Positions 1 to 14,000 of a stretch of DNA of 64,000 bases are shown piece by piece; within the stretch, counting starts at the first letter, position 1; the number at the start of each line of letters is the position of its first letter. Under the pieces are notes generated by a model. The model was not told the origin of the DNA, did no database searches, and saw only the letters and a program-made list of their open reading frames with translations. This DNA comes from Halichondria panicea (taxonomy: Eukaryota; Porifera; Demospongiae; Suberitida; Halichondriidae), in NCBI RefSeq assembly GCF_963675165.1, contig NC_087379.1:3228201-3292200 (forward strand), in the 5' to 3' direction. Both the position numbers and the translations under genes were made by a program.

Positions 1-20
1 CCCCCCCCCCCCCCCCCCCC
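1..20. repeat. Poly-C tract at window edge
   Basis: The first 20 bases are all C. A second C run of 19 bases lies at 23260-23278. Both are homopolymers with no coding context, and the first may mark an assembly gap or edge. Confidence 0.9.
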
Positions 21-227
21 AACAGACCTGATAGTCAATCTATAGCTATAGCTACTGATTGCATTGCGGTGGCTGATTTTTATATCATTGTTGTAGCATA
101 AATTATACTTAAAGCTATATAATTATACAGACCATATTGAAAGTCTGCATACGTATATACAAATTGAATGTGAAAGTGCATAAACTGATGCCGCAAACGA
201 ACATAAACAGAGTCATTAATAGTCCAA

Positions 228-3200
228 TCAATCTCCAGACAGTAGGTTTGAGAGTGACTTCTTTCTCGATCGAGACCCTGGGTCTTGTTTTGGCTCCACC
301 TCCACAGAGCGGGTGTAGCCCTGTTCCTCATCAAACTCTCTGCTAGACTCGAGCTGATTGTCCAAATACACCAATACCTGTAGCAGTGGAGCAAAATATG
401 AAGATGAACACTAAACGATTATCCTGCTATCCCATTCAATGATATCTACTTTAATGCAGACTAGAATCTATCATGGACTGTGCAAACGATCGAAGGGATG
501 GTCAAGCCTAACACAGAACGATGCAGATGCAAGGGCACCAGCTATAGAGGTGTGTGTATACTAACATACCGATCCATCGGCTGGTATGCTATACTTCGGG
601 TTTTGGAATCGCGTTACTTCCTCTATCACCGAAGCCAGCTGCAAGAGGTATAATAATATTGCAATTAAATTGCTACAAAAAGTCATGTATGAGCAACAAT
701 AATTTTAATGTGTAAACTAGTGCTCACTAAAAGTATATATGTCACTGATTTGGTTACTAGTTAGCTGAAGCGAGTTAAACTTTATAGTAATACAACATCA
801 TTATTGTTCTTGGCACGGTGAGGATCACCATTCTGCTAACCTTGGTGAGTTTCAGAAAGTTGACATGCTCTGGTGGGTTCTTGACAAAGGTTGACATACC
901 GACTTCAATAGAGACCAGGAGGTTCAAATAGGGACCAATGTAGGGGATACTCGGAGAAGGGGAGCTGTAGTTTTGTACGTGAGAGAGTAATTCAAAGGTG
1001 TGCTTAAAATTGCTACAAAGGCTGTTTCTGAGAAACAAGTCCTCGGACAACGTATTATCGAAATGATATGATTTGTGTTCATTATTATATAAAGCTTACG
1101 TAACTCAAGACTTAAAGGAGTACATTACTAAACAATTCACAATTTGGCACACCTTTTCTGCCTGAGACGGTAGACCTTTGACCCTCCATCCACACTGGTG
1201 AGTGCTCTCAGCTCCTCGAACGTGTCACGTACCTGCATGTGTCAGAATAATATAACCATTCATTTTTTAGTATAATTCTTGCCAGAATCAATAAATAATT
1301 GGCAAGGTTTTGCTCATTCTATGGCATGCTAAATGCATGGTCCTACATAAATATTATGCTCACAAGGTCCTATTACATTCAGCTGCATTTATCTTTACGT
1401 GCTTACTGTGTAGGGAACTGCTCAGTACGTAGCTTAATTAGTTCTATTTCTCTCACATTGTGTGGCAAGTGGTCCCAGGTCTTCTTGAGTCTCTGTATAG
1501 AGGAGGAGCTGAGGGCACTGGTGATCTGGAACACAGTCACGAAGTTGCCTAACTCCAGACAGTGTTTGGTCACCTCTATCAAGTGCTGAACGATCGCACA
1601 CCTCTTACGAGGAGTTACCGGAGAGAGAACTTCCTTTGTCAGCCATAGAGTCACCTGGGGGAAGAGCAATTACACTGCTTATACGTAGTGACCATAATTA
1701 CGGACAAACTTGGTATGCCAAATTAGTATCCTCAACTATTGTAATGAAAGCACCGCGGGTGCTGATGCCTCGGTGTAAGTGCCAAAGCTTTAGAGCAATG
1801 AAGCTACAGTACTATAGCAGATTACATGCAGTGGACTCTCGCTATTCCGGCTCTCTGAAGTACGGCCACCTCGATATACCAACCATTTGGTTTGGCACCG
1901 ATTGCTAGCTAGATGTTACTGCACAAAACTCGCCCTGATATGTGGCCACTCGCTATTCCGTATACTGGCCAGTACTGGCTGTCCCAAATGTAGGTTTTTA
2001 ATGTACGGCCGGATATGACGTCTTGGATATGGTTTGGCAGATAAAATTGGAAATAGAGAGTAGAATGATTCATTATCATCCTTCATTATCCTCGAGACAG
2101 AACCGTTCGTTTTTTTAGCCGTGGCTATTTTCTGAAATGTGGCCACCTCGCTATTCCGGCTAAGCTGCTCTGTCCCAAGGGTGGCTGGATTAACAAGAGT
2201 CTACTGCATTATTACAGAAGGTGCAGATTTTTTCGCTATTAATTTTGTCTCGAGAGCTCTCAGAATAAATGTTCGTGGGTCGCATTTAGTGCCATGAAAT
2301 CACACCTACCAGGAGCTTACACACATGTACAGTACATTTGCATGCAGGTAAGAATTTAGTCTCATGAATCAGACACCCTTTTTGACCGTAATTGTTGCTA
2401 AAAAAGATATTGAAAGTTCAAAGTACATATTGTCTCTTCTTTTCAAGTTCATGCTTCCTGTAGCAGTTGGTGTGTTGGTTCGATCTTGCGTGGGGATTAA
2501 ACACTCTTACATCCAGATATGTACGTTCAAAGCGCCCACCCTAGAAGCTATTACACGCAATGTCTAATCTGGCACCGTCTTGGACGTTTGATGACAGCCC
2601 GATTAGTTCTTCACCACTTACAGGTTGTAGTTCAGGCTCTACACAGACGTCACTGATTTCAGTGAGTAGGTTGGCCGTTAAATCTCTTATTTCATTGTGC
2701 CTGGTGATAGTGAACCACCCTTAGGGCATGACAGAGCGTGATCGACTGAATTGTTTACCGCATGCACAAGATGAAGAGACTCCTGATGGTTGCCAACTGT
2801 AGCGAAGTGAGAGGGCATCTCGAAAAGCATCTCGAAAAGCTCCTTTGTGTAAGGCAAATCCAAATTCTTGGATGGGGAGGGAGGTGAGCCAATTTGAAGC
2901 ATCTTTCTCTTGTGCTAAGTCCATAGATCTTCTTAAAGTGGTAGAAAGGATTGCTTCAGGGTGTCCACTGTATGTTTACATACGTACGTACATGTATGTA
3001 CTTAATTATGCCTCGAGGCGTAGCCGCACGAGGGATACGGTAAAGCCGACTGTGTGTGTGTCTGTTCCAGCTGTAACTGCTCAATGAGACGAAAAATAAC
3101 AGCTTCTATAGGCTTCTAGCCACGTTCTCTTGGATTTTGATTTGTGGATTAGCAAAATAAAGCTTCTTTCTCTAGTTGTGGCTACTTTGACTCACATTAA

Positions 3201-6200
3201 AGGCTTTTGCAGTCTCTTCAGAATCTTTCATAGCGTTTCTATACAACTTACAAGTTAGCTTTGCACTAAAGCGCTAGGTTTTTGTTAGCTACAAGAGTCA
3301 GAAAAGAGCTACAAAGCTAACGAGTGTTGCAAGCGTGCGCTTGCTAATGCCTCTCGCCATGTTTTTGCTTTCGCTCAAAAGTAGTAGAGTGTTATAGAAG
3401 AGGTAAATAATTTGCAATGTGCTTTAATTGTTTCACAAGAAAGAGGTGTCCACAGTTAATAGTGTATACTGATTTAAATGGCTGTAGCCAAACAGTGGGA
3501 GCAAACCTTTGTCAAAGGCATAGTCAGTAGTCTGCGAGATAAGCAGAATTCAATCACAGAAAGTAGTATCTATAACAAACAGTCTTTCTGCCAGGATTCA
3601 AATTGGATTCTCTTACATGTGGTATTGAGCGCACATGCGCATTACATCCAGGAATAAGGGGTGTGTCTGCAAGTTCTATAGTGGCTACTAGCTTCTTTAG
3701 CAGCTCTTTCTGAAGGCTAACTCATAAGTTGAATAGAAAGTTGTGCGAACAGATGATGCTATGAAAGATTCTGAAGAGACTGCAACAGCCTTCAATGTGA
3801 GTCAAACTAGCCATAACTCGAGAAAGAAGCTTTAGTTTGCTAATCCACGAATAAAAATCCAAGAGAACGTGGCTAGAAGCCTATAGAAGCTGTTAGTTTT
3901 AGTTGCATTGTAACCGTTAAGCAGTTACAGCTGGAACAGACACACACACACACACAGTCAGCTTTACCATATCCCTCGTGGCTACGCCTCAAGGCATAAC
4001 TAGCTGTATATGTACATGTACTTACTGCATCTACTGCATGCAGGCCTAATTGATGTCGTACCTTCTCTGTCTGCATGTACACCTACACCCACGTATGCCT
4101 GTACACCCACGTATGCCTGTACACCCATATAATTATGTATGCATATACACACACACACATACACCCACATAATTATGTTATACTTATTGTCCACTACATC
4201 AGAATTTATGGCAGTAAACCTCCGAGGACGAGGGCAAAGCCCCGAGGCCAAGGATGATTTACGTTTGCCATAAATTTGAATGTAGTGGACAGCAAGTGTT
4301 ATAATTATACCCACTTGAATGAAAAGTACTTGCTACCTAAGCTACCTCACCTTGGATACAACTAGCAAACAGTCTCAAAAACTATTGAAAACGAACAAAA
4401 AGCTTGTGCGTATAGCTTGAAGCCAGTGCTAAGCTTCTAGCTCTACGCACTAACTTGTCAATGAATGTCCAAGCAGTGAGCCATACCCTTCCTCCAGCCT
4501 TCCTGGTGTTTAGCGAGCCCCACCCATCTGTCCTGCCCTTGTCAACAAGTGTTTAGCTTCTTTTGGCTGTATAGATCTAGTATAAAATCAGTGCGCCCTC
4601 AACGCAAGGGAGTTTATGAGGAATGTGCTCCAGGGCTGGGGTTTATGGTAGTTAAACCCCACCCAGTTGCTATGATACAGACCCCAAGTGGAGTATATGT
4701 ATGCATAATACACACACATACACCCACATAATTATGTATGTATGTACACGCACACACACACCCACACACATACGTACGCGCAAAGCCATTTATTATATAC
4801 CAGCTGCACTATGCTGATGAGGCTCAATCAAGCCGAAACCATCTGACCATGAGCGCAAAATGGTCAGATGGTCCATAGTTGTTTGGTCAGTACGTATCGT
4901 TACCGTATATCTTCTAATTTATCGGACAGCAAAAAATAATTATTTTGGAAATTGTCCGGGTATAATTGGAACAGATTTTTATAGAACATGCAAAGTGTCT
5001 GGAATAATTAGAACAAGCAAGCAGCTGCATGCGAGCTAGCTAAGTTTAATAGAACAGTGTGCGACTGAATAGTTGCACTAGCTATCTAAAACTAGCTCTC
5101 AAAGCTATCTAACTGCAGCACTCTAAGTCTTACTTGCCGCCGGTCTATGAATGAAACTCAACTTTTCAAGGGTATTGTCCGGATATTTAGAACAAATGTA
5201 ATATTAAAGCACTGGAGTGTCCGGTGTATTAGAACAACGAAAATTGCCCAAAAGAGTGTCCGGGGTAATTAGAAGTGTCCGATAAATTAGAAGATATACG
5301 GTATTACATTTTCCTTGTGTTTCTTACATACAAACTGCACTATGCTGACGAGGCTCAATAAGGCCGAAACCATCTGACCATGAGGGCAGATGGTCCATAT
5401 AGTTGTTTGGTATAATTATGTTTGAACTTGCAGACACACCCCTTATTCCTGGATATAATGCGCATGCGCGCTCAATACCAGAGAGAATCCATTTTGAACC
5501 CCAGATCCTGGCAGAATCAATTTTATTCTTTGTTGAGGTCCTGGTAAGCCCTTTTCTGATAACCCTTTTTAGACTGCTTGTTATAGGTACTACTTTCTGT
5601 GATTGAATTCTGCTTATCTCACAGACTACTGACTATGCCTTTGACAAACGTTTGCTCCCACTGTTTGGCTACAGACGATCATTATCACTATTAACTATGG
5701 ACACCCCTTTCTTGTGAAACAATCAAAGCACATGGCAAATTATTTACCGCTTCTACAACACTCTAATACTTTTGAGCTAAAGCAAAAACATGGCGAGAGG
5801 CATTGCTTGCAACACTCGTTATAGTCATTTTTAAGCCAGATTCTCGTAAGGTTTATATGGATGTACAGAGAGATCACGTTTGCATGTTTGTGGGCCCAAT
5901 ATCATCTTCATCTTCGAGTCTTGATTAGTTAACCATTGTTGTAAAATTGGCTCAACCGAATTTCGATACTTTTCTGGTACTTCTGACCGAATATCAGCGA
6001 CAACATTATTGTAGGTATCCTGAGTAAGATTTTTCCATGGGTACTTGCGGTGCTTTGGGTTTTGTGCTCTAAGGCGAGGATCCATAACCACCTCTTTATT
6101 AAATACGATATTACACTTGATGATAGTATACAGTTGTGAGTACCACCAGCTCACTGAATCATACTTTGCTGTGTATGGAAGTAAGTGGTCGATTGCTTGA

Positions 6201-9200
6201 TAGTGAAAGGCATTGAAGATAGCATCCATGAAGTATACTTGTGTGTATCGTGTGGGTTCACAATTCACTCGCTCAGGAACCTTTTCGTTGGAGAATTTCC
6301 TTAAGAGAATGACAGCTACAGCTGGTTGAAAAGTCTTGAGAGACTCCTCATACATCCTCCATGGATTCTGTGTTTTTGTTATATTCAATTGTTTTAGTTG
6401 AACATCGTCGTCCATGAAAATATAGTGGATGTACTTTTCTTTCCTTTCCTTGGCTGCTTCGTAAAGCAAGTTTCTTCCAACAGTCCAGGTTATAGACTTA
6501 CTAGAGTTGAATAAGTATTGGACATGAGGCAATGACGTGTCAGCACACTTTGTTTTGTAACTGAGGATAATGACATCACACTGACATGCTTCAGAGTTAC
6601 CGATCACTTTGGGAGACTTTAAATAAGTTGGAATACAGTTTTCTGTTTGTGTTAGATAGAGAAAGCGAGTTGGTGCAATTTCAACAGTCATGACTGCGGT
6701 CAAAGTACGTCTTGGCAAAGGTCTTGGGGCCGTGATTTTTAAGCTTGGAAAATAACATAGCACTGTGATACTGCCAAGGAAAACAAATAATAATATCACC
6801 TTAGAAGTGAGTTGATTCATTGCCTATAGTTCCTTTTCCTGCTATCAACACGTTATTAGAAAACTGACAACAAATTGAACGCACGCAAAATGTTGCTTGC
6901 CTTTTCTCTAACTAAACTAGCTATAGCTTTTATATACCCACCACAACTGTTTACGTTATAATTATACATGCCTGAAGGATATGGGATGTGGTTAAGATAA
7001 TTATTTATATGATATCACTATAACCTGCAAGATGAGGGACATTGCATTTGATGATATTATAGGCGAATGGTTGAGCTAAAACAAATCTTTTGGCAACGTA
7101 AGGTGGTGGTTTGTGGTTGCTTGTAACAGCAAAAATCGTTCCAGTGGGCAAATCGCTTAGCGATGGTACACACTAACCGTTGTCAAAAGATCTGGAACTC
7201 AGTACAACATCAATGGATAGTTCACCTAACATTACGGTTTTAATTAACATAAGTGCACACACTGTACTCCATTATCTGTCTTAGTGATGCAGCTCACGCA
7301 AATTTGTCAGGCTAAGGTCTAATTTTTTCACACCTGGAATTGTCATTGTCTTCTACTACCAGCATGCATTTTCTAGAATAATAGGGACAGATTTGGTGCT
7401 ATGATTATATTAGCAACTGAGAATAATGGGCGTATTATAGGAATTAAGCTTGTTGCCTTTTGACCTCTGAGATCAGAAACGCAGTGCAAATAATAATTAT
7501 TATATACCATATTGCACTGTAGGAAAGCAAAACTGCATTGTACTACAGTGGACCCTCTTATAACGGACTCTCTAAATTGCGGATCCCTCTGTTATAGCGG
7601 ACAGCATACTACCAACTGCTTTACTATCTAACTAGTGTACTTGCAACCCCGAAAAGCGGACACTTCTTAACTCTGGACAACGGACGTCACACTTGCACGA
7701 AAGATACATTTAGTGCAAGAATTACCGGACGAAGGGTGTGGTTATAGATCTTCGATAAGAATGGCATCACCTACCTGTTGCTCCACAGAGTCTGAGTTTA
7801 CTTCTCCTTCAAGGATAAATGCCTATATCAAGTAATTTGGAACCTATATGCCAGTTGTTGGGGATGTTGCTGCTTGAAAGAGAATTCAGTAGTCTACTGA
7901 GACTGAGTAGACAGGTCTGCCAGTTGCAGTGTGGACTTGAAACAAGATGACATTGTTGGTCGTGCTCCTACTTTTTATTCTAAAATCTTAGCAAGAAAAC
8001 TGCTGTGACTATTAGCTAAGTATATTCTTGTCATGTGTGCATGCATAGTTCAGATTCAGTCTGCTGTAGCCCAATCCAGTCTCACTCGCTGTCATGCCAC
8101 TTTGCATTTACAATAATGTCAATTTGTGGTATTAATCTGTTCCCAAAGACCATGGCTACATGTATTCCAGTTCATCATATTTGTGTATTTGAAGTCATTA
8201 TTGTCTCATTAAACACATTCGGGGTAACGTAACTTTATATGGTATAACCTCCCAATAAAGGAAACCTCCGAATAGCGAACAAAACCTTCTGCACCAACTT
8301 GTCTGTTATTCGGAGGGTCCACTGTATTTGTAATTAATAGTATGCATGGTTAAGAGTGCAATATGGGATTAATAGCACAAATAACAAGCAATGGCAAGGT
8401 TGCATGAGGTAAGCCGAGTGCTTGCATGGCCTTGCCAGCCGTGCTTGTTATGAGTTTCAATTGTTACAGTTTTGAAACATGTTGGGTCCCTGAATTCTGG
8501 TCTAGTTTCTATACAACAAATGGTTTCTACGCAGCATATGCTGTTTCATATACACAGCATATGCTGTTTCATATGCAGCAAATGGTTTTCAAGACAACAA
8601 AGTAGTTTCAGTAGAACCGATGATCCAAAATCTCAGGCTTGGCAATTTTATCTAAAATGGACACAGGCATGTTTATATTCTGCACATGTGCAGACGCCCA
8701 CGTGCACTAAATTTACACTGCTGATTAAGTGGGTGGATTGAGGGCGTGGTTTATCCATTCGTTATCCAGCCTGCCTCTGGAACCAAGGTGTCTGAGGTTC
8801 TACGTACTACATGGAAATTAGACCACTCTACCACTCTACTCATTGCGATGTAATATAGACGCCCTTGCTAATACAGTTAGAGCTCTAGGTGTACGAGGTT
8901 CAGGGGTAGTTTAATCACAATTCACGGTTACAGGCCCTGACAAATTAAAACACTGCAGGTGCTGATGCATTGGTGGATGCATGTGTCAAAGCTACATAAC
9001 AAAAAGCTACTATAATTTATATATAGCTATTGTTATAATACCAGAAATTACCAGAAATACATGAAGGGGAGCTAGTAAGTATAACTATAAAAAGTTTTGT
9101 TATTTGAGTACGTCACAAACATTTTTAGTAATGCGTGTGGGTTGACATGACCATGATTATTTACAATCAGAAATTCTACGGTGTGCTCCGGCCACGTTGT

Positions 9201-11038
9201 TTTGAGTGCGATTATAGAGCCACTTAAGACGTGGGTGTTTTGCACACGTAGTATAATTATGACATACTCAGATAAAAATGTGTCCTACTTGCCCTTCATG
9301 GAAGAAGACAGAAAATATTCCAACAAAAGGCAGGATAATTGCAGCCAATTTTCCAAAACAACGATAAGAAATGGCCGGGAGGGGGGCTACAGCAGATGCT
9401 CGAGATAAAACGTGTTTGAATGTATAGTAGTTGTTTACTCCCCATTTTTCGCTGATTTCGTGGGTTAGCAACCCTACACGAAAATTAAGTCCACGAAAAT
9501 CGTTCTTTAATTTGAATTACCTGCTATAACGTGCAAAGATTAAAGGCGTGGCTTCCGGTAAGCAGTCATTCCACGAACATTGTGCAAGGGAAATGCTTTT
9601 AGAGGCCAAACTACGAAATAATATTATGAGTGCCTCGAAAATTTCACGCTATACCGTATAATACACACGTGATTACCGGCCAGTGCTGGCTGCCCCAAAC
9701 AAGGTTTTCAATGTAATTTTATACGTTTAACACGGCCGGATATAACGTTTTGGGTGTGGTTTGGTAAATAAAATTGGATTACACTTAAATAAAGAACAGA
9801 ATGATTCATTATCCTCGAGGCATATCCGCAAAATTAGTCATTAGATTCGAGGTAAGGTCGTTTTTAAACTAATAATGCAAGCGGTGCTGCATGTGCTAAT
9901 TATGCCTCTCGCCATGCTTTGCTCGGCTCAAAAAGTACACAGAAGAAGTATATATTAGTTTATATTAGTTTTCTTAGTATTGTTGTTTGCAATTGTTGAC
10001 AATAAACCCACAGTCATTATAGAAGAGGAGCTTAATCTTAATCGAAACAGAAGTGTAGACATCTCTGATGGCTTGAGATGAAATCTTCAAGGATAGTAGA
10101 TCTACAATGTGTATTTTGTATTTCCTGTCGATGAATAATTAAAAAAGGGAGTGGATCTGCAATGAGGTCAGAGTTCACAGGGGCTGTTTCCGGCAGTATA
10201 GTGTAATGCAGCTTTGCAGCTCTTTCCTGACTCTTGTAGCTAACAAACAGCAATTATCGGAAGTCATCATAATTATGTTGGACACTGACATTCAAACCTA
10301 CAGCAGATACAGACACCATTCATGGACCATTTTAAATCCATTTTGTTTGCCTATCTATCCTCCAAATATCGTAGCTATACATTGAGAATTGTCTGTCTTA
10401 CAGCTGAAAGAAGAGCGTCCGGTAGTTGCAATTGTCGGACAAAAATAATTGATTATTGATTGCAAATGTTCGATTTATTGATCAAGAGACCTTAATCGAG
10501 TGTAGTACAGAGCCTGATAGGAATTTAATTGATTTTTGATCAGCAGCTAGCTAAAGAGTTCCGCTATAGTCCTCAGTTTTTACATTTTCGCACGAGTCCT
10601 TACTGGTGAGAATATCAACACTGTCTGAACTTTCATTGTTTTTGTCTGACAATTGCAACCATCGTCTTCTTTCAGCTGTAATACAAACAATTATTCTTAA
10701 CGTATAGCTATAGCTTTTTGAATGGTGTCTGTATCTGCTGTAGTTTTGAAGATCAGTTTCCGACATAATTATGATGACATCCGATGATTGATACTACTTT
10801 ACTCATAATACTTTACTCATAGTGTACGTATGGCTAACATATAAGTTGAAGCAAACAGATTATGCTAAGATTCTGAAGATACTGCAATAGCCCTCACTGT
10901 GAGTCAAACTACATGTAGCCATAACTTGAGTTGAAAATCCACGAATCAAAATCGAAGAGAAGGTAGCTGAGAAGCCTATAAAAGTTGTTCAGTTTTCGTC
11001 GCATTGCAACCGTTGAGCAGTTACAGCTGGAACAGACT

Positions 11039-11091
<53 letters not shown>

Positions 11092-14000
11092 TACCGTATC
11101 CCTCGTGCGGCTACATCTCGAGGCATACTACTAAGTACAGTAGCAACACTCCAGGGACAAGATTTGCTACGCACTATTCTGAAAAGGCTGCAATGACATT
11201 CTAAGTAAGCATAACTCAAGAACGAAGCAAATCCACGTAAAATCCAAGAAAAATATGACTAGAAATTAAGCCTACAAACGCTCATACTTGCACTTCATTG
11301 ATCCTTGTGCAACTGTAGCAGTCTACACAGATAGACACACACACAAATATACTTACTGCTGTATACCTCGCTTGCGCATACGCACACCGAGGCATACTAC
11401 CAAATGAAATCTTGACAATCTTTTTCGTTAAGAATAACCATCATTGTTCAAAAACTCATTACTCACTTCATTGAATCTTGAGATGACGTAACAGATATTA
11501 GGAGCCAGTTCTAATTTGTTCTTTTTGGTCCACTTCTGCTGGAGGAATTCACTGCAAAGGAGATGAAACCATGAACAGCAACGGATCATTACACACTTTC
11601 AGGAGGGTTATTATCCAACACTGCATAAAGGCTATAATTATGCATTCTGAGACAATAGCTGAGGAAAGGAATTTCAGACACTCCGGCAGTCACAAACAAT
11701 ACTATTATTGCATCAAAATGGAAGTACATTTAAGTTTGTTACCAATTGATGTCCACACTCACTATGGTTTTATTCTTCCGTAGATCTCATGCTCCATCCA
11801 AGTCAGCTGCTTGGCCAGCTGCTCTGTTGGTATGCTCAGTAGGGAGTCGGGTACTCTGCGCAAAGCCTTTGGCACTTGAATCTGTGCCACAAAGAATAAA
11901 AGCTCAACACTATGTTACATCATCCATTCCCTGCATTCATACACAGTCTCAAACACAATTAAAAGAGACATATATAATTATAGCTATAGGCTGAGCATGC
12001 ACTGTAATGAGTATCTGAACAGACAATCTGAGCCAGAATAAATCAAGTACAGCAAAATATTACTGACTACTATAGCTGCATGTGAAATGTTGCTCTGAGG
12101 ATCTCAAGACTTATTGATAAGTACCTTGAGTTTGCTCTTCCTGATCAGTGGAATGTGGCCCCTTGTATTGACAGTCCTGGAAGTGGTATATAGTGTGTAT
12201 GCAGTACATAATCACAGAGTAATAAATCAATACCCGTGATTTTACTCCAGGATTATACTTAATTATGTAAGTCCATACATTATCGATGAGCTGCATGACT
12301 ACATGAACCCTTTGTGTGGTGCCTATGTAAGCACACCTCCACACTAAAATGGTGATTGTGTTTAGACTGGCTGAGGTTGAAGGTACTAACTAATCAATGA
12401 CCCCTGAAGCTGACACGTACATCAATGGGGCTGCACCCATGGGAACGGTATAGCTGACAATAACAACCGATGTAGCTTAGAACCACTTGGGGATAATTCG
12501 CAGCTCGTAACAAAACAACTAGGTATGAAGTGAAACAATAATTATAACGGAAAGAAGCGTCTAAAACTACAAAGTGATGTGTAAATGTAAAGTTCAGTAG
12601 TTTTTCGAGGCAAATCAAAATGCTTAAAAAGGTGGTCTAAGAGAGTTTCATTTACACAACGTTGTACACTATCAACTTTCTTTGTAAACTATGAAGGAAA
12701 CTATTGTAGATGAACTAAAATTCAACAACATTGTAAACTATGATGTACACTCGCAAGTACAAACATAGTTTACAAGCTGTAAACTACCACTTCTGGCCCT
12801 GTGATATATTAATTAGCTATAATTATACACAATCAAGCACTAATTTCCTGCTCAATCCTCACCTTAGAATACCCTTCACAAGTTCCCCCTCTTTTGAGTG
12901 GAGGTATTCGTGGTCTTTGATGCTGTTCAGGTACACCATCAGCATCTGCTTCAGTGACACATCATGATGGAAGTCCTGTGAGGTGTAGGTGGGGGGGCTA
13001 ATAATTATGTGATACAGTGTATTTCTGGTCGAAACATACATAGATGAGTGAATATAGCTACGCATTTATATGCTAACTGAGTGGTTGAAAAAGAGCAAGT
13101 TTACAGATGCATAAGGTCCACCACTGACTCAGGGATGTATGTCGCTAACTAATATCTGGTCAAGAATTTAACTGGCTGACAGTGTGATTGCTGTGTGTAA
13201 GGGTTGGCTCACCACATAGTACTTGTTGACCCAGATCCTGAGAGTGTTGAAGAATCGCAGTGACTCAGACGAGACTGAAAAAGCCTGTGACCAAACAGAA
13301 TATGCGTACATTATATTGCAGACCTTGTCTCATAGTAGCGCGAAGGCTTCTGACAAGGGAGAGGCCTTAAAGATTAAGATTCTCACTAGCTATACTCTCT
13401 CTTATTTCAATTGGCGTATGTATTGCTTTCAGGGCTAGTCACCTTTCTGAGTTGAGTTCTTCCATCTAGCCCCGTCCTGTGCTCGTCGATAAGTGCGTCC
13501 AGCACCTCATGAGCATTCGTGAACATGCGGTAGGTGAGTAAGAAGGTGGCAGGGTAGCGGGGACTTGGCGGGTTACATGTCAGCAGAGAGAACAGTGTGG
13601 GGATAGAGTAGTAATCCCGAACTACCTTCGGACTGAAGGGTATAGAAAATGGCAAATATTGTATTACACTAGGTTTGGATTAACACATACTGATGTTGGA
13701 TCGAAGTTGACAACTACTTTTACATGCAAGCATGATTAGCAAAAATAAGTTTCACGCAACATACAGTATTCCTGCACTATGTCCCAGTATGTTGGCCATG
13801 CCATACACACTATCACTTAATAATCCCTACTGCGGTAATACCCACATACAAGCGTACAGTGTGATTCACTCACCGTGCTGGCGGTAACTCTGCTGGCACT
13901 AAGAACATAGACGTGGATCGTGTGACGCAGCTGTGACTTTGAGCCGAGGAGTTAGAGTGAGACAGTCTGAGCTGGTCCACACTAGTACTGCTTGCGAAAC

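Noticed and set aside
1841-2160. Pogo-like terminal repeats (TGGACTCTCGCTATTCC)
   Set aside because: Resembles a pogo terminus but I could not find a convincing opposite end, so only a degenerate repeat is reported.
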